NCBI GenBank assembly: GCA_907163375.1 | Contig: CAJQUW010005346.1 | Span: 281,880-345,879, forward strand | DNA from: Prostheceraeus crozeri | Taxonomy: Eukaryota; Platyhelminthes; Polycladida; Euryleptidae | Reading direction: 5' to 3' | Length of the DNA stretch: 64,000 nucleotides | In this document: positions 45,701 to 57,444 of the stretch, in pieces | How positions within the stretch are numbered: the stretch's first letter is position 1 | Layout of the letters: the number at the start of each line of letters is the position of its first letter | Made by a program: the position numbers and the translations under genes | Notes under the pieces: generated by a model | Database searches by the model: none | The model's input: only the letters and a program-made list of their open reading frames with translations | Told to the model about the DNA's origin: nothing

Positions 45701-47033
45701 TTCCCGAATGAAACCCGGGTCAGAGTGAGAAAAAAGAAATGGAATCCTCAATTGAAGCACAGCATAAAAATGATCACGCTGAAAGTGATGCGACGCTTGA
45801 ACTTTCCTCCTGAATTTCAGAAAAATATTGATTGTTTTTAAATCAAAAACTTTAGCACCGGTAGGTCTAAATGTTAAATTTTTTTCAATCTGAAGCACAT
45901 TATTTCAAAAAGGAGACCATGAAGGTGTACGCTTACAGCTAAAATACAATTTAACTCGCACTTCATGGAATAATAACTTGGCCTAATAATAACTTGAGTG
46001 ATCGTCTTACCTTCTTTTACGAGGCCTCCAGCACGTAAACTTGAGAGAATCGGCAGAAATTGAGTCACACAGGTATTCGATTCACACATCTTCTATCATA
46101 CTTCGTTTAGTTCGAAGAAGATTCACGAAATCATAGTTTGCCAATGTAAAGAATCAGCATGAAAAGTCGTTGGCACATCCAGTGAAAGCTTTACAATTCA
46201 CAGCCCTTCTGTTCGAGTGAGGAGCGCACATCGAAACGAGCGCAGCAGTATGGCCAGACAGTGAGGTCACGCATTGTTAAAGGAAACGCAAAGTAAGTCA
46301 ATGCGCGCCAAGGACGGCGGGCGATGACACGCGCACTCTATGCGTGAGTCACTCTATAAAGCAATGATCCTACGTGTAAGGCAAGATTGATGTTGTTATG
46401 ACGTCACTCGATCGTATTATACAGAAGTCCTCGACTGAAGGCGGCAAGGAAGAAACAAACGCTCATATTAATGTAGAGCTGCAATTATTAATGAAGTATG
46501 GGGAATATGGGTGCTGCTATTGTGCTTTTCTGTGAAATCAAACTGCATGTTCATCGACTTCGCTAGTGCAAGTTACACTGTTCAAGTTCAATTCCATTGT
46601 TCACGTATTTCTCTTGGAGATTCGGTTCCGTTTTGACACCAGCTGCTGGCTAGTGATAAAAAGTTGTGATTTTTCAATCATTTGACGTAAACATTGTTAT
46701 CATGTAGCTAAACAGATGATTTCAGAACTCTGCTTACTGCACTGTTTAATGCTAACAATTACATAAATATGCAGGAATAATTTTGTTACATCGACAAATT
46801 AATTTATAAATATTTGTAAAATGTTTCAGATATGAACATTTAGGTGATTATGATAATATTTGTCAAATAATAGTCAAAGATGTATCAAAAATTATTAAAA
46901 AATATCAAATATGCAGTATTTGATTGTTTTATAAAACAATTATCTAATATTTGTAAAATTTGTCACCATCAGTCATGTATTAGATAAATTATCTCGGTTT
47001 TTTCAACCCGGGAATACTGTAAGAATTGAAAAG
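42764..47033. other. No gene seen
   Basis: AT-rich non-coding DNA. A GC-richer patch at 46,200-46,450 with CTCTATAAAGC near 46,352 could be a promoter, but no coding exon is visible beside it. Confidence 0.35.
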
Positions 47034-47420
47034 AATAATCTTTATTTTATCAATGCGAATTTGTCATCAATGTTCAACCGGGATTTATGCATGAATCATC
47101 AATGCAAGTTTTTAAGATATTATAATTGCGTATTTTTGGTTCAATAATGATAATCGATGTATTTTGACAATGCATATCAGCTTTCCAATCATTAAACATG
47201 CTCACCAAAAATGATTTTCAATTTTGAATAATCTTTGTTTTATCAATGCGAATTTATCATCAATGTTCAACCGAGATTTATTCATGAATCATCAATGCAA
47301 GTTTTTAAGATATTGTAATTGCGTATTTTTGGTTCAATAATGATAATCGATGTATTTTGACAATGCATATAAGCTTTCCAATCATTAAACATGCTTACCA
47401 ACAATGATTTTCAATTTTGA
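47034..47420 (+). repeat. Two 193-bp tandem repeats
   Basis: Copies start at 47034 and 47227 (AATAATCTTT...TCAATGCGAATTT...GATAATCGATGTATTTTGAC), almost identical, near the right edge of the possible 9.7-kb insertion. Confidence 0.8.
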
Positions 47421-47470
47421 ATTTTCCATGGATTTATTGGAATCATCGATCATGGATTCTGTGTCCATGG

Positions 47471-47634
47471 CTGGGCTACTACGGACCCGCCTAGTATAGG
47501 CACCGCTTCACCTAGGCGGCTGCGTGTACGCTGGGAGGACCAGGCCGACGACAACTCGCCCGGATCGACGCCCCCGTTAATGGTAAGTGCTATAAAGACT
47601 ACAGTAGCTCCTAGCGTAGAACCACAAGCAAGTT
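47471..47634 (+). pseudogene. Possible continuation of the gypsy gag leader
   Basis: An open, GC-rich Pro/Ser/Arg-rich stretch (TTDPPSIGTASPRRLRVRWE, then DDNSPGSTPPL) stands out from its AT-rich surroundings. It is in frame with the leader at 37498 if the intervening DNA is an insertion. It stops at 47,632-47,634. Confidence 0.3.
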
Positions 47635-48489
47635 AAAGTATATAAATTGTCAAATTTTGAGTTTTTTAAAATTGTTCAAATAACTTTTTGGACCACGTGA
47701 AAGTAATCTCCGCAAAAAACTGAATCTTTTGATATAAAAATTTTCACTGTATACAGATACTTATGAGTCGACAATCTACCTACATATCCCTACTCTATAA
47801 TTGGATGCCTTAACACATGGCTTTAAATAGAGCATCCCATCGGGATACATGGAATCAAGATATGTGTGGTCTTATTCGTCGTCTTCAAGAACAGTTTCAT
47901 ACAAATTTCCCTGTTTTGATAATTCCCGCGGTCAGTAAAATGTCGCAGAATAATCGGATGTGTATGAAATCATATTTGAGGATGACTCCCTAAACGATGA
48001 TATTTATAGCATGCTTCCACAATGCAAACGGCGTGGTCTGGGATGTGGTCTGTTCAGAAGTTTCATCTATGTGTGCAAGTTTTACATGTATGTTTCTAAG
48101 CTGTGTTGTTGAGCATCATCATCAGTGGTGGTAAATGATGTGCTTTGCAACCCCAATCAAATTTAGGGATACTACTATACTTTCGACGCTTTGGTTTAGC
48201 AGATAATGTATATCCACTTGTGTCTGAATAGGATGAGACTGACTTCTGCACATGATTTCTTGCTCACAAATAATAATTGTTTTTACATTTTGTTTTTATC
48301 CTTACCTTATCCAAAGAATTTAAATTGTCGCACAAATCAACTCAGCTGACGAATTTGCATATTTTCATAGAATTGTAGGTAGATGATGGGTCATTACATG
48401 CAATTATCAAATCATTGCGCCCATTAAATGACACAACTACCGCCATGCATTAGTGACATCAATATACGAGTTGTAATGAAGTTGTAACA
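47635..48489. other. No gene seen
   Basis: AT-rich non-coding DNA. Confidence 0.35.
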
Positions 48490-48493
48490 AATT

Positions 48494-49130
48494 CTAAAAT
48501 AAATTTGTAACATATTTGAAATGGCAAATGATTAAGAGACAGAAAGAGGCTCTGTCTTGCAGCGCACCACATAACCGCATTTTCTCTATATTGTGGGGGA
48601 GGTGATTGCATTTCATCGATGTGATTAAATGAAAAATACAAAAAGACATCAAGCCAACTAGAGGCACAATCAGATGGCGAATTTGAGGCATGCAGCAAAA
48701 TGTCATCTGATCTGCGTTGACATTATCTTGTAGGTCATGGTTTTGAATCAAACGAATCAAGTCTGCGGCATAAAGCACAAAAAAGGAGGGCCCCAAAACT
48801 GATCTCTATGGCACACCAGTGAGAACTGTTGAATTAGAGTTTTTTGATACAAAATAATGACACAGCTTTCAGAAAGAAAGGACGTAAGCTATGATAACGT
48901 GGGGTCACAGAATCCAAATGATGCACGAATACGCTCTACCCTAAAACTATGGCTTTCAGCATCAAAGGCGGAAGAAAAATCTAGACTGACGAGGAGAGTC
49001 TAATTTCGTTTGTCCATTGCGGTGGGTATATCCTCGGTAGCTTTGAGTAGGGTATTTTCCATTGAGTACTGATCACGATTAGCTGATAGAAGCTGAGGAA
49101 CAAAATAGTTATCGAGATAGGAGATGAATT
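48494..49130 (-). pseudogene. Decayed non-LTR reverse transcriptase fragment
   Basis: Recognisable RT blocks remain despite stops and frameshifts. 'LLKATEDIPTAMDKRN' and 'LVSLDFSSAFDAESH' (RT motif A region) read near 49,070-48,950. 'VLTGVP-RSVLGPSFFVLYAADLIRL' (motif B) reads near 48,830-48,730. The YADD position has become NADQ. It is an old 5'-truncated LINE copy. Confidence 0.65.
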
Positions 49131-50169
49131 GCTTCGAAGCAAGTTTTTACATATTCTTCGATGCGATACGAACACGGCCAATTGGACGTCATGATGAGGG
49201 TTCGTCCACAAACACAGCTTTCTTCTTAAGAGTGGGAATGACGCAAGTTTCCTTCAGCTCATCAAGAAAAATCACATGGGAAAATCAAGGGTTGATCAGG
49301 TATGACAGGAATGGCGACATCAAGTCAGCACAGTCTGTCAAATTAGAAGTTGGTAAGACTTCACAAGATGAATGTTCGTTAGGAAGCGATTGAATGATGG
49401 ACAGTCTCCAGCAGCGAAACTGATATGAAGTTTGAAAAATAACAGTTTGAAATGACAGAGGAAAAAGAAGAACATGGCGCATTAGCTGTTGCAGCTAGAA
49501 TGCCATTCATTTTCGACTTTATAGTCGTGAAAATCAGTTGTACACGTGGGATAGTGGAGTTCGACCCCTGTCATTCGCTTTCTCCATGGTTCCCTTGAGT
49601 TGTTGAGCCCATCGTATATTTTCATACTTATTTGCAAAGATGCGTCATGGGAGCGTGACACTCCATCACAGAATACTCAAATAACCGTTTCGCCTCATTT
49701 TCTTTTTCTTCAGATCAGATAATCGCTAGTTATATTGATATTCTCCATGAGATCGCAGAAGACCAGATAGGGTATCCGAGAATCGAGACTTTTAGTCTCA
49801 TAATGCCCAAGCTGATAGCGACTATTTTTAAAATTTGTTCATTAACTTATGTCTCACCTCCTTACAGCTGAAAATAAAAGAAATAGAGGTAGCAGTTTCA
49901 GCAGTTTTCAAATTTATGATTTATAGTGTCTGCTGAGCAATGGCAAAATTTACAATAAATTGAATTTCCTCATCGTGCCGTGGTACCTGAGAGAATCAAC
50001 AAGCTATTTCACAAATTCAAATTGTTGAATTAGTCAAGTCTAACTTCAATTTCGATGAGTGAGAGTTGAAGAATTTGAATTTGAATCATTTGCAGAGACG
50101 CCGAATCAGTGAGGTTATGTGTTATGGAATATTTTATTTTAAGTTTCTTCACTAAAAAATTGGCGGGAT
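49131..50169. other. No gene seen
   Basis: Possibly further decayed LINE near the left edge; otherwise no recognisable content. Confidence 0.3.
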
Positions 50170-50375
50170 CAACGTGAGAAGCCTGTATGTCCTGCTCATC
50201 CTCCGGCGGATTAATCGTCAAAACTAGTTGCCGTTTTCCGCTCACGAATTCTCGCCACTGTACACTATCTTGCGCTTTCCGTATGCAGTCCGTTAGTGAT
50301 ATTCTTGTTGGTCCAATGCAGTCTGACCAACACGTATTGCATCGCCCACGTCCTCGATTGCCGTAAACCATTCCC
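50170..50375 (-). pseudogene. LINE C-terminal fragment
   Basis: The frame encodes GNRGRGRCNTCWSDCIGP and SLTDCIRKAQDSVQWREFV. This is the 'GRGR---RW-D-I---G-SL-EC-R-AQDR--WR' tail found at the end of many invertebrate LINE reverse transcriptases. Only this end is present, within a larger frame (50488-50030) of unclear origin. Confidence 0.5.
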
Positions 50376-50489
50376 GTTAGAAAGTCTTTCCAATCCATGT
50401 TTCCATGCAAAATGTCTGAATTAACATAACTATTTTCATAAATCATCGCAAGCAGTCGCTCCACTCTGCCAATTTGGCCAAGACCCATT

Positions 50490-51393
50490 CATTGCTCTTG
50501 CGCTCATACCATCCTACTCCCAACAATAGTCGATGGCACCATAACTAGAAACTGGCTATCCTTTTGCAATCTTATTGGAAACACGAGAGTATGAAGTAAT
50601 CTAAACTTCACATTGCGACATGCATGTAATTATAAATATATCAGTCGATCATATAATACTGTGTTACTATGATAATAGAAAGGATTTCCAGATGCTGAGG
50701 TGAGGCTACTTCGAAATCAGGGTATCCGATTTTTTCTGATTTTTCGGTTCTCTGAAATTTTTGAAAGGGAGCAGTCATCGTCATCGTGCATAAAGTAGAA
50801 ATCATAGCTATGCTGGCGTCTACTTACATATGCATGAATATATGCTTTATATATTAATAGCCTATATATTCAAAATATTTGTTATTAATATAAGCATGGC
50901 AATTTGATGGATCGTTTATCTCATTTTATTCATTGTTCATTGGCATGACTCTGCTGTCTTCATGTCAGTAATCACGGTCATACCATATAACAAGCCCGAG
51001 AAAGTGGTTCAGTGAACATGTCAACAAGTCTTCTATCGGCCATGTTGAATAAGCAGAGATTTCAATGTCATTATTTGTCTGTTCCTCAATATCATGCTGT
51101 CGATAAATTTTTAACATTTTTGTTCTTTTTGTAGAGCAAGTGACGTTTCTGCAAGAGTTATTATTTACAACTCTTATTAATAGTAATTATTTGACATTGG
51201 AAGTATACGGATTTTTTACTTACATGAGAAATTTCGTTTGCAGTCTTCTTATGTTTATCTTTCACTTTTTTTTACTGAATTTTCACCCCTAGCACAGCTA
51301 TGAGCCATGAACGAAGCTAGGGGTTACTCAATGAAAAGTAACAAATTGTATTATTTTAAATAAATAAAATAAAAAAAACATCTTTTAATCTGA
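50490..51393. other. AT-rich region and LINE 3' end
   Basis: No gene. On the minus strand, an A/T-rich tail of the adjacent LINE lies at about 51,330-51,390. Confidence 0.35.
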
Positions 51394-54279
51394 TTAAGCT
51401 GTCCCCATCAGAAACCTATTCGCACGCCTCTTGAAAGTATCAAAATTGTATTGGTCAAGGAAAGTGGTCTGGGGAAGCTGATTCCAAAGCTGTGCCGTGC
51501 AAACAAAAAAGCTTTTCGAGCGACTCACAGTACGTGCGCGTTCTAAGCTCACATTATAGCATGTGAGTGCATTAGCTCTGCGTGTGCTTCTGGAGAAGAT
51601 CATAGGTTTGGGTAAGCACTCATTTACTGCAGAGCTGCTTCTACCGAAATAGTACCTGTAGAAGAGACTGAGTGAAGCAACATCCCGTCTGACGGAGAGC
51701 GGCTGCAACTTGCTAGCAAGTTTTTCACCCATGAGATTCTTGACACGTTTCTCAACCCGTTCAAGGAGGTTAAGATGCGTTTGTGGGGCGCCTGACAACA
51801 ATACTCCATCAGAGGACGAATAGTGGAGTAAAGATAGCAGACAGTCTGTGGTGGAAGATAGCTGCTGGCACGATAGAGACTACCAATGCGTTGAGCTGCC
51901 TGCTTGCTAATGGATTGGATGTACGGTTTCCATGACAAGTCTTTCGTAACCGCCAATCCAAGGAAGGAGATGGAATCTTGTTCTCTGATCCTATTATCTG
52001 ACATCTTAATGCTATGATCATCATCTCTTTTAAGTCGTGAGTGCAGAATAAGGATGTGAAGTTTTTGAAGGATTGAAGGAAACAAGCCAATTGGCGCCCC
52101 ATTCTGAGACCCTGCGTAAGTCTTCATTAAGAACGTCGCATAACTGCTGACGTTGCTGAGTGTTTTTAGCGAGTCGCTCATTGGAATTGAAGAGTGTTGT
52201 GTCATCTGCATACATCACCAATTTACTCACTAGGCAGTCTGGGAGGTCGTTGATGTACAGCAGAAAAAGAGTGGGTCCCAAAATTGACCCTTGAGGAACT
52301 CCTGCATTGACAAACTTGGTGGAAGACTTTTGGCTATCTAAGACGACAGATATCTGCCGGTCACTAAGGAAAGAAGCAAGAAGTTTGTGGAGTTGATCAG
52401 CAACTCCATAGGACTTCAGCTTCATAAGGAGTCCCTGATGCCAGACTTTATCGAATGCCTTGGAAATATCCAAGGCAACTGATCTCGTCTCACCTTGTCT
52501 GTCAAGGACACGACTCACATGTTCAGTGACATATGAAAGAAGATCTGCAGTTGATCGAGAGTGCCTGAAGCCATACTGTTCTTCTGATAGAAGGTTCTGA
52601 GTTTCAAGGAAGTTAACAATGTGTTGGTTAATCACTGCTTCAAAAATCTTGCCAGCAATTGGAACCAGGCTGATAGGACGGTAACTAGATGGAAGAGATG
52701 AGTCAGAACCTTTCTTTGGAACTGGAACCACGGAAGCTACTTTCCAACAAGAGGGAAACTCACCGGTGGATACACATCTACTGAACAGTTTAGATAAAAG
52801 TGGAGAAGGCTCAGGTGAGAGATGCTTGAAGACCGAAACTGGGATGCCATCTGGTCCACTAGACTTAGAGCTATCGAGACCGGCGATGATCTTTTTGACG
52901 TTTCGGACTGTGACTGAAGGAGGACTAACTGTCTCATCAGTGCGCGTGGGAATTGGACGTGGAATTCTACCTCCATCGTCTAATGACGAATTCTTCGCAA
53001 ACTCCTTGCAAAGAAGCTCGGCTTTGTCTGCTGAGGTTGTCGCCATAGAAGTACTGACTTCGGTATGACGGAGTGCTGGGATGGAGGATTTGTTCCTATT
53101 GGTGACACTGTTGTAAATCCTCCAGAAGTCCTTAGAGTCAAGCTTTTGGGTAGCAATGGATTTCCGTACATACAAAGCGTAACGGCTTTTGGCCTGATGT
53201 ATGGTTTCCTTGCAATGTCTACGTGCGGTTTTTTACAATTCAAGATTGCCAGCGCTACTGTCACGCTTATACTTATGGAAAAAGTGGTCACGCTGGCAAC
53301 TTGCAGCTGCACATTCTGGTGTAAACCAAGGTTGTGAGTGAGGCTTCATTTGGAAAGTACGGTGAGGAATGTAGGCCAACATCCCTATCTGAAGCCACTC
53401 TGTCAGTTCTTGCGCCGACTTGTGGACGTTCTCGCTCAGAATCAAATTCTCAGCTTGAACTTGACTAAGAAAAGTGCGGAAGCCACACCAGTCTGCTTTG
53501 GAGAATTGATAAACTGTTCTATGGAAGGGTGCAGACGGTGTGGAGCAAACTTGTTTGCCAGAAACTGTGATAACACAGTGATCAGACGTGCCGAGGGGAG
53601 AAGTAACCTTGTGTGAAAAACAAGTTGGATTTGAGGTGAGAAACAGGTCAAGGAGATATCCAGTATCCCCAGCTCGGTCAGGCACTCTGGTAGGACAAGT
53701 GACAATTTGACTAAGGTTGTGAGAGACAGCGAAATCCTGGGCTGCCTGACCGGAGAGATCGGTGGTGCGTGAGTGCACAAGCTAGTCAACATTGCGCACG
53801 TTGAAGTCACCAAAAACGGCAACTTCAGCGCTGGGATACTCTTGTAGAAGAGAATCGATCTTGTCAGAAAGAACATTGAAAATATCCGCATTAGTTGATG
53901 GAGAGCGGTATAGGAAAAATAGAAGAAGAGTGGTCTTCTGCAGCGGCGCAATGAAGGCAAGATACTCATGCCTTGGATCCTCTGAGCTACAAAGCCTTCT
54001 CAAGGGAAGGCTTGTCTTGGCATAGACTCCAAGACCATGACAAGGTGCTTTATCCATCCGGTGAAATATGTATCCATCAGGAGTAACGTCGCTTGATGAC
54101 ACACTGGGATCTAACCTGGTTTCCGACAGGGCCAGAAGATCTGGTGACTTACCTTGCAGGAAGATGTTGATGTCATCGTAATTGGACCTCAGTCCTCTTA
54201 CGTTGCTGAAGCTGATCCTGAGAGGGGTTTTGAGCTTGACGGCTTGACTACGTTTCTTGTGTGTCTTTCTCATTTTCAT
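51394..54279 (-). pseudogene. CR1/Jockey-type LINE ORF2 (endonuclease + reverse transcriptase), broken
   Basis: An AP-endonuclease opens at 54279 (SFSNVRGLRSNYDDINIFL, ALSETRLDP, FGDFNVRNVD). It meets TAG at 53784-53782 and continues in the same frame (DFAVSHNLSQIVTCPTRV, TSDHCVITV). After a frameshift near 53,240 comes the reverse transcriptase (53175-52030): SSGPDGIP, SYRPISLVP, YGFRHSRSTADLL, DISKAFDKVWHQGLL, GVPQGSILGPTLF and VMYADDT. Further shifts near 52,030 and 51,810 break the C-terminal part, which ends at 51394 with LWNQLPQ. Domain order is right and all motifs remain, so the copy is fairly young but dead. Class assignment rests on the endonuclease type and general RT features. Confidence 0.85.
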
Positions 54280-54700
54280 AATTTCTCATAGAATATCAAT
54301 CAAATAAACGAAAATTATACTGTACAACAAAGTGATACAAGAAACTTTGGAAGGCATCAGAAAAACGTAATTAAGAGCAACAAAGCTGCAATAAATAATA
54401 CGCAAAAAAAGACACTTATAGGCACAGTTCATGTCGCAAAAGCTTGAAGAAACCCAAATGAGAACCCCTTTGCCGTAGCCGTAACAATGGGTACAAGTCA
54501 GGTAGGCCACAGAGGAACCGGATACAGCTACACGGGCTAAACCCCTCAGTAAAGCTACCCACGCATGTCCGTGGCAGTGGAACTGTACCGCCTTTTTTCG
54601 AGCAGTTGACCGGGCCTGCCTCCCAAAGCATTACCAGTGGGTTCGGGACCCTCGAACTACCTGACGCCCGTATGCCGTGAATACGTTGGATCTGTCACAC
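54280..54700 (-). other. Probable LINE 5' region
   Basis: On the minus strand, GC-richer DNA at 54,440-54,700 precedes an AT-rich spacer and the endonuclease frame. It may be the element's leader or an ORF1 remnant; no zinc knuckle or esterase motif was found. Confidence 0.35.
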
Positions 54701-55569
54701 CTTAACCTGCAACAAATGGGGAAGTGCAAAAGAGAGCAGTGGAAGGAAGTTCGATCACAAATGAGCCAAATAAGTGCCATGCCCAAAAACCTGATTCAAC
54801 AACATGAAACATCTGATGACTGTTCATATCTCGCAAACCAGGGAGTGGTGTTAATTGGGACGGCCGAAGCCTACCACACATTTAAAATAAACAAACGTGG
54901 AGAAAAAGAATGAAAAATTATTCAAACATAAATAAATTCAATGACCAGTAAAATAAAAATAATATTCCAGAGCCTGCTAGTTAGCCGGAGCATGGTCACA
55001 AACCGCCGACAATAAACCTTTCCGACAAGGTAGAACCCAAAGAAGCATGAGCTTCAGACGACAAAGCCTTATTGCGACTCCGTTTTCACCCTTTCACCGC
55101 TTTGAGGCCACAGGTTGAGTGAGAAAGGGGGATATGTATTCATTGTAGATATGTTCAGTTTGATTTCGTTGACATTCGTCCTGACAATCGTCAATGTCAA
55201 CAGAATCTACAGCGTTTTCAATCTGATAGGCTTGCTTTCAAGAACACCGAATGATTTTATTAATAATGCATTTCAACACATGAATTTCGCTACTGTTTCG
55301 CTATTGTATTATCCCATTGCACATGAATTCCATGAACGAATCATATCACTAACTTTCTTTTCATCCCATGAATAAACTCTTCAAGACAGATTTATTTGCA
55401 AACATGTTTGTAAGGATATTGATTGATGCCTATGAGATGTTCAGTGGAAATTGGATATAATTTGATCCACAAAGACGTTGGAAAATTAAGTGACAATTGA
55501 TAATCAGTTGGCAATCTCAATGCTTCTTTTCCGTTATAGACGAAATGAACGACATAGACAGTAGTTTAT
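54701..55569. other. No gene seen
   Basis: Short plus-strand frames at 54677-54913 and 55115-55375 have no recognisable domains. Confidence 0.35.
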
Positions 55570-55635
55570 AGTGTGACATCCGGCGCGACGCTTCGCTTCG
55601 CTTTGCTTCGCTTCGCTTGCGCCGGATGTCACACT
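55570..55635. repeat. Perfect 17-bp inverted repeat around CGCTT repeats; likely left end of right element
   Basis: AGTGTGACATCCGGCGC (55570-55586) and its exact complement (55619-55635) enclose 32 bases of CGCTT/TGCTT repeats. Polinton termini commonly start with AG. The following 200 bases carry repeated AAAATTTAAGTTGTCTCAAA and ATATCACGT words, as in subterminal regions, and AT-rich genes start 240 bases on. Confidence 0.5.
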
Positions 55636-55878
55636 TTTGCGGGGGTTTTCAAAATTTTCAAAAAAATCAAAATTTCAAAAATTTAGGTAGATTTCAAATT
55701 TCACGTGGCCGAAGGGCGAAAATTTAAGTTGTCTCAAAATATCACGTGGTCTAAGAATTTTGAAAATTTAGGCAGACGAAAATTTAAGTTGTCTCAAAAT
55801 ATCACGTAGTCTCAATATACCAGAAGATTGTATTCAAAATATTTATTCAAAATATTTATTCAAAATATTTCTTTAAAA

Positions 55879-56202
55879 ATGGAAGAAACAAAAGTGGAAG
55901 GAACTTCAGAAATGGAAGGAACCTCAAGAATATATCCTTCGTTATCATATGAACGTAGTTCTACTTTAATGGACATTGAAAAGATTAACATTGAAAAAAT
56001 GAATAAAGAAAAACACAAAGATAGAGTTAGGTATATGAAAGATAAGGAATCTCAATTATTATTAAGATTAGAGCATTATAAAAAGTTAAGAAAGAGATGG
56101 TCTAATGCTTTAACAATTGTCATTTCATCTGGCGTTCTTACAATTCCAGTAGTTGCTACTGCTTTAACTCGATACAAAATGAAAACACATTTCCATCTTT
56201 GA
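55879..56202 (+). CDS. Coiled-coil plus membrane-span protein
   Basis: This 107-residue protein starts at ATG 55879; an in-frame TTG at 55828 is not needed. Residues about 35-77 are highly charged and helical (KHKDRVRYMKDKESQLLL, then RLEHYKKLRKRW), followed by a hydrophobic segment ALTIVISSGVLTIPVVATAL and a short basic tail. The 'HYKK-L-RW' turn before a hydrophobic helix recurs in proteins of animal virus-like elements. Function is unknown; a membrane or capsid-membrane role is possible. Three 14-bp repeats (ATTCAAAATATTT) precede the ATG at 55,832-55,872. It is the outermost gene at this end of the element. Confidence 0.6.
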   Translation: MEETKVEGTSEMEGTSRIYPSLSYERSSTLMDIEKINIEKMNKEKHKDRVRYMKDKESQLLLRLEHYKKLRKRWSNALTIVISSGVLTIPVVATALTRYKMKTHFHL

Positions 56203-56236
56203 AATATTTTATTCACATCACAGACAAGTACTATGT

Positions 56237-56828
56237 ACAAGTAGCATGGTTTACAACGAATAAAATATGTTGACTAGAAAATGTATTATGCCATGATACA
56301 ATTGTTTCTGTATGAGTAAAATAAGGTAAGGCTCATAGAACTATAAAACCAATGAGGACAAGTAGCATAGTTTACAACGAATAAAATATGTTGACTAGAA
56401 AATGTATTATGCCATGATACAATTGTTTCTGTATGAGTAAAATAAGGTAAGGCTCATAGAACTATAAAACCAATGAGGACAAGTAGCATAGTTTACAACG
56501 AATAAAATATGTTGACTAGAAAATGTATTATGCCATGATACAATTGTTTCTGTATGAGTAAAATAAGGTAAGGCTCATAGAACTATAAAACCAATGAGGA
56601 CAAGTAGCATAGTTTACAACGAATAAAATATGTTGACTAGAAAATGTATTATGCCATGATACAATTGTTTCTGTATGAGTAAAATAAGGGAAGGGTCATA
56701 GTACTATAAAACCAATGAGGACAAGTAGCATGGTTTACAACGAATAAAATATGTTGACTAGAAAATGTATTATGCCATGATACAATTGTTTCTCGTAAAT
56801 TCAAATAAGGGAAGGGTCATAGTACTAT
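56237..56828 (+). repeat. Five tandem 121-bp repeats
   Basis: Copies start (ACAAGTAGCAT) at 56237, 56358, 56479, 56600 and 56721. The first four are almost identical and the last diverges at its end. They lie between convergent genes, contain ACTATAAAACC TATA-like words, and have no ORF. Confidence 0.9.
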
Positions 56829-56853
56829 TATCTATTGGGAGTAGCTTACCGTT

Positions 56854-57444
56854 TCAATTGATTGAGTTTAAAATTTGATCAAGGGTTGGGCGGTGTCTCC
56901 CATGGCGAAGATACGAGTCAATAATAGCGAAGTTCCTTTTGAAAAATGATATAGATTCCGTCGAGTTCTTAATAAACGGAAATCGTAAATATAGTTTATA
57001 AAATTTTCTTAAAAAGATGTTATAGCCTCTGGAATAACCTAATTGTTTACAAACATGGCCACTTCCACGGATTACAGTCAAAGCTCTTCCTTTTAACAAC
57101 GATAACTTCACAGTATTGTTCACCGAAATGTCTTCTTCTCTTCTTAAATGTGCTAAATAATTAGTTAGCTCTGATGGTAAGATGTCTCTTTGAATTTCTT
57201 CTTCAAAATTATAGTTTGAACTGATATTGATGGCGTTATCTTGCAATGTGTCTTCAAATCGATTTATCACTAAAAATTCTCTGAATGTTTTTGATGCGTG
57301 GATGTCTTCTTCCTCCCTTGGTTTAAGATATTTCTCCTGAAATTCTGTTAGCATCTCAATACACTTCTTCCGTTGATCTTCGTTCACAATAGTGTCTGAA
57401 ATTTTTCTTTTCAAATCGGCAAAGGCGATGCTTGAACGTGCCAT
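56854..57444 (-). CDS. Unknown 196-aa protein of right element
   Basis: I do not recognise this protein. The N-terminal 50 residues are helical and charged (LKRKISDTIVNEDQRKKCIEML), followed by an acidic linker (REEEDIHASKTF) and a mixed C-terminal part rich in aromatic and basic residues (YNIFLRKFYKLYLRFPF, FFKRNFAIID). There is no membrane span or metal site. ATG 57444 is preceded by an AT-rich leader. Its intact frame in repeat-flanked DNA and its composition matching the neighbours argue that it is real. It lies between the 121-bp repeats and the protease gene. Confidence 0.55.
   Translation of the reverse strand: MARSSIAFADLKRKISDTIVNEDQRKKCIEMLTEFQEKYLKPREEEDIHASKTFREFLVINRFEDTLQDNAINISSNYNFEEEIQRDILPSELTNYLAHLRREEDISVNNTVKLSLLKGRALTVIRGSGHVCKQLGYSRGYNIFLRKFYKLYLRFPFIKNSTESISFFKRNFAIIDSYLRHGRHRPTLDQILNSIN

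Larger units (their letters stand above)
37752..47462. mobile_element. Possible 9.7-kb insertion flanked by GTCCATGG
   Basis: GTCCATGG occurs at 37744-37751 and 47463-47470. Removing the intervening DNA leaves the gag-leader reading frame continuous into 47471-47630, apart from the TAG at 37735. The termini are rich in CATGCATG and CATGGAT words but are not clear inverted repeats. The interior is AT-rich, non-coding, and carries the hAT element and 193-bp repeats. The 8-bp match alone could be chance. Confidence 0.3.

Noticed and set aside
45698-46089. Two short minus-strand frames
   Set aside because: No domains, no splice sites that link them, AT-rich composition.
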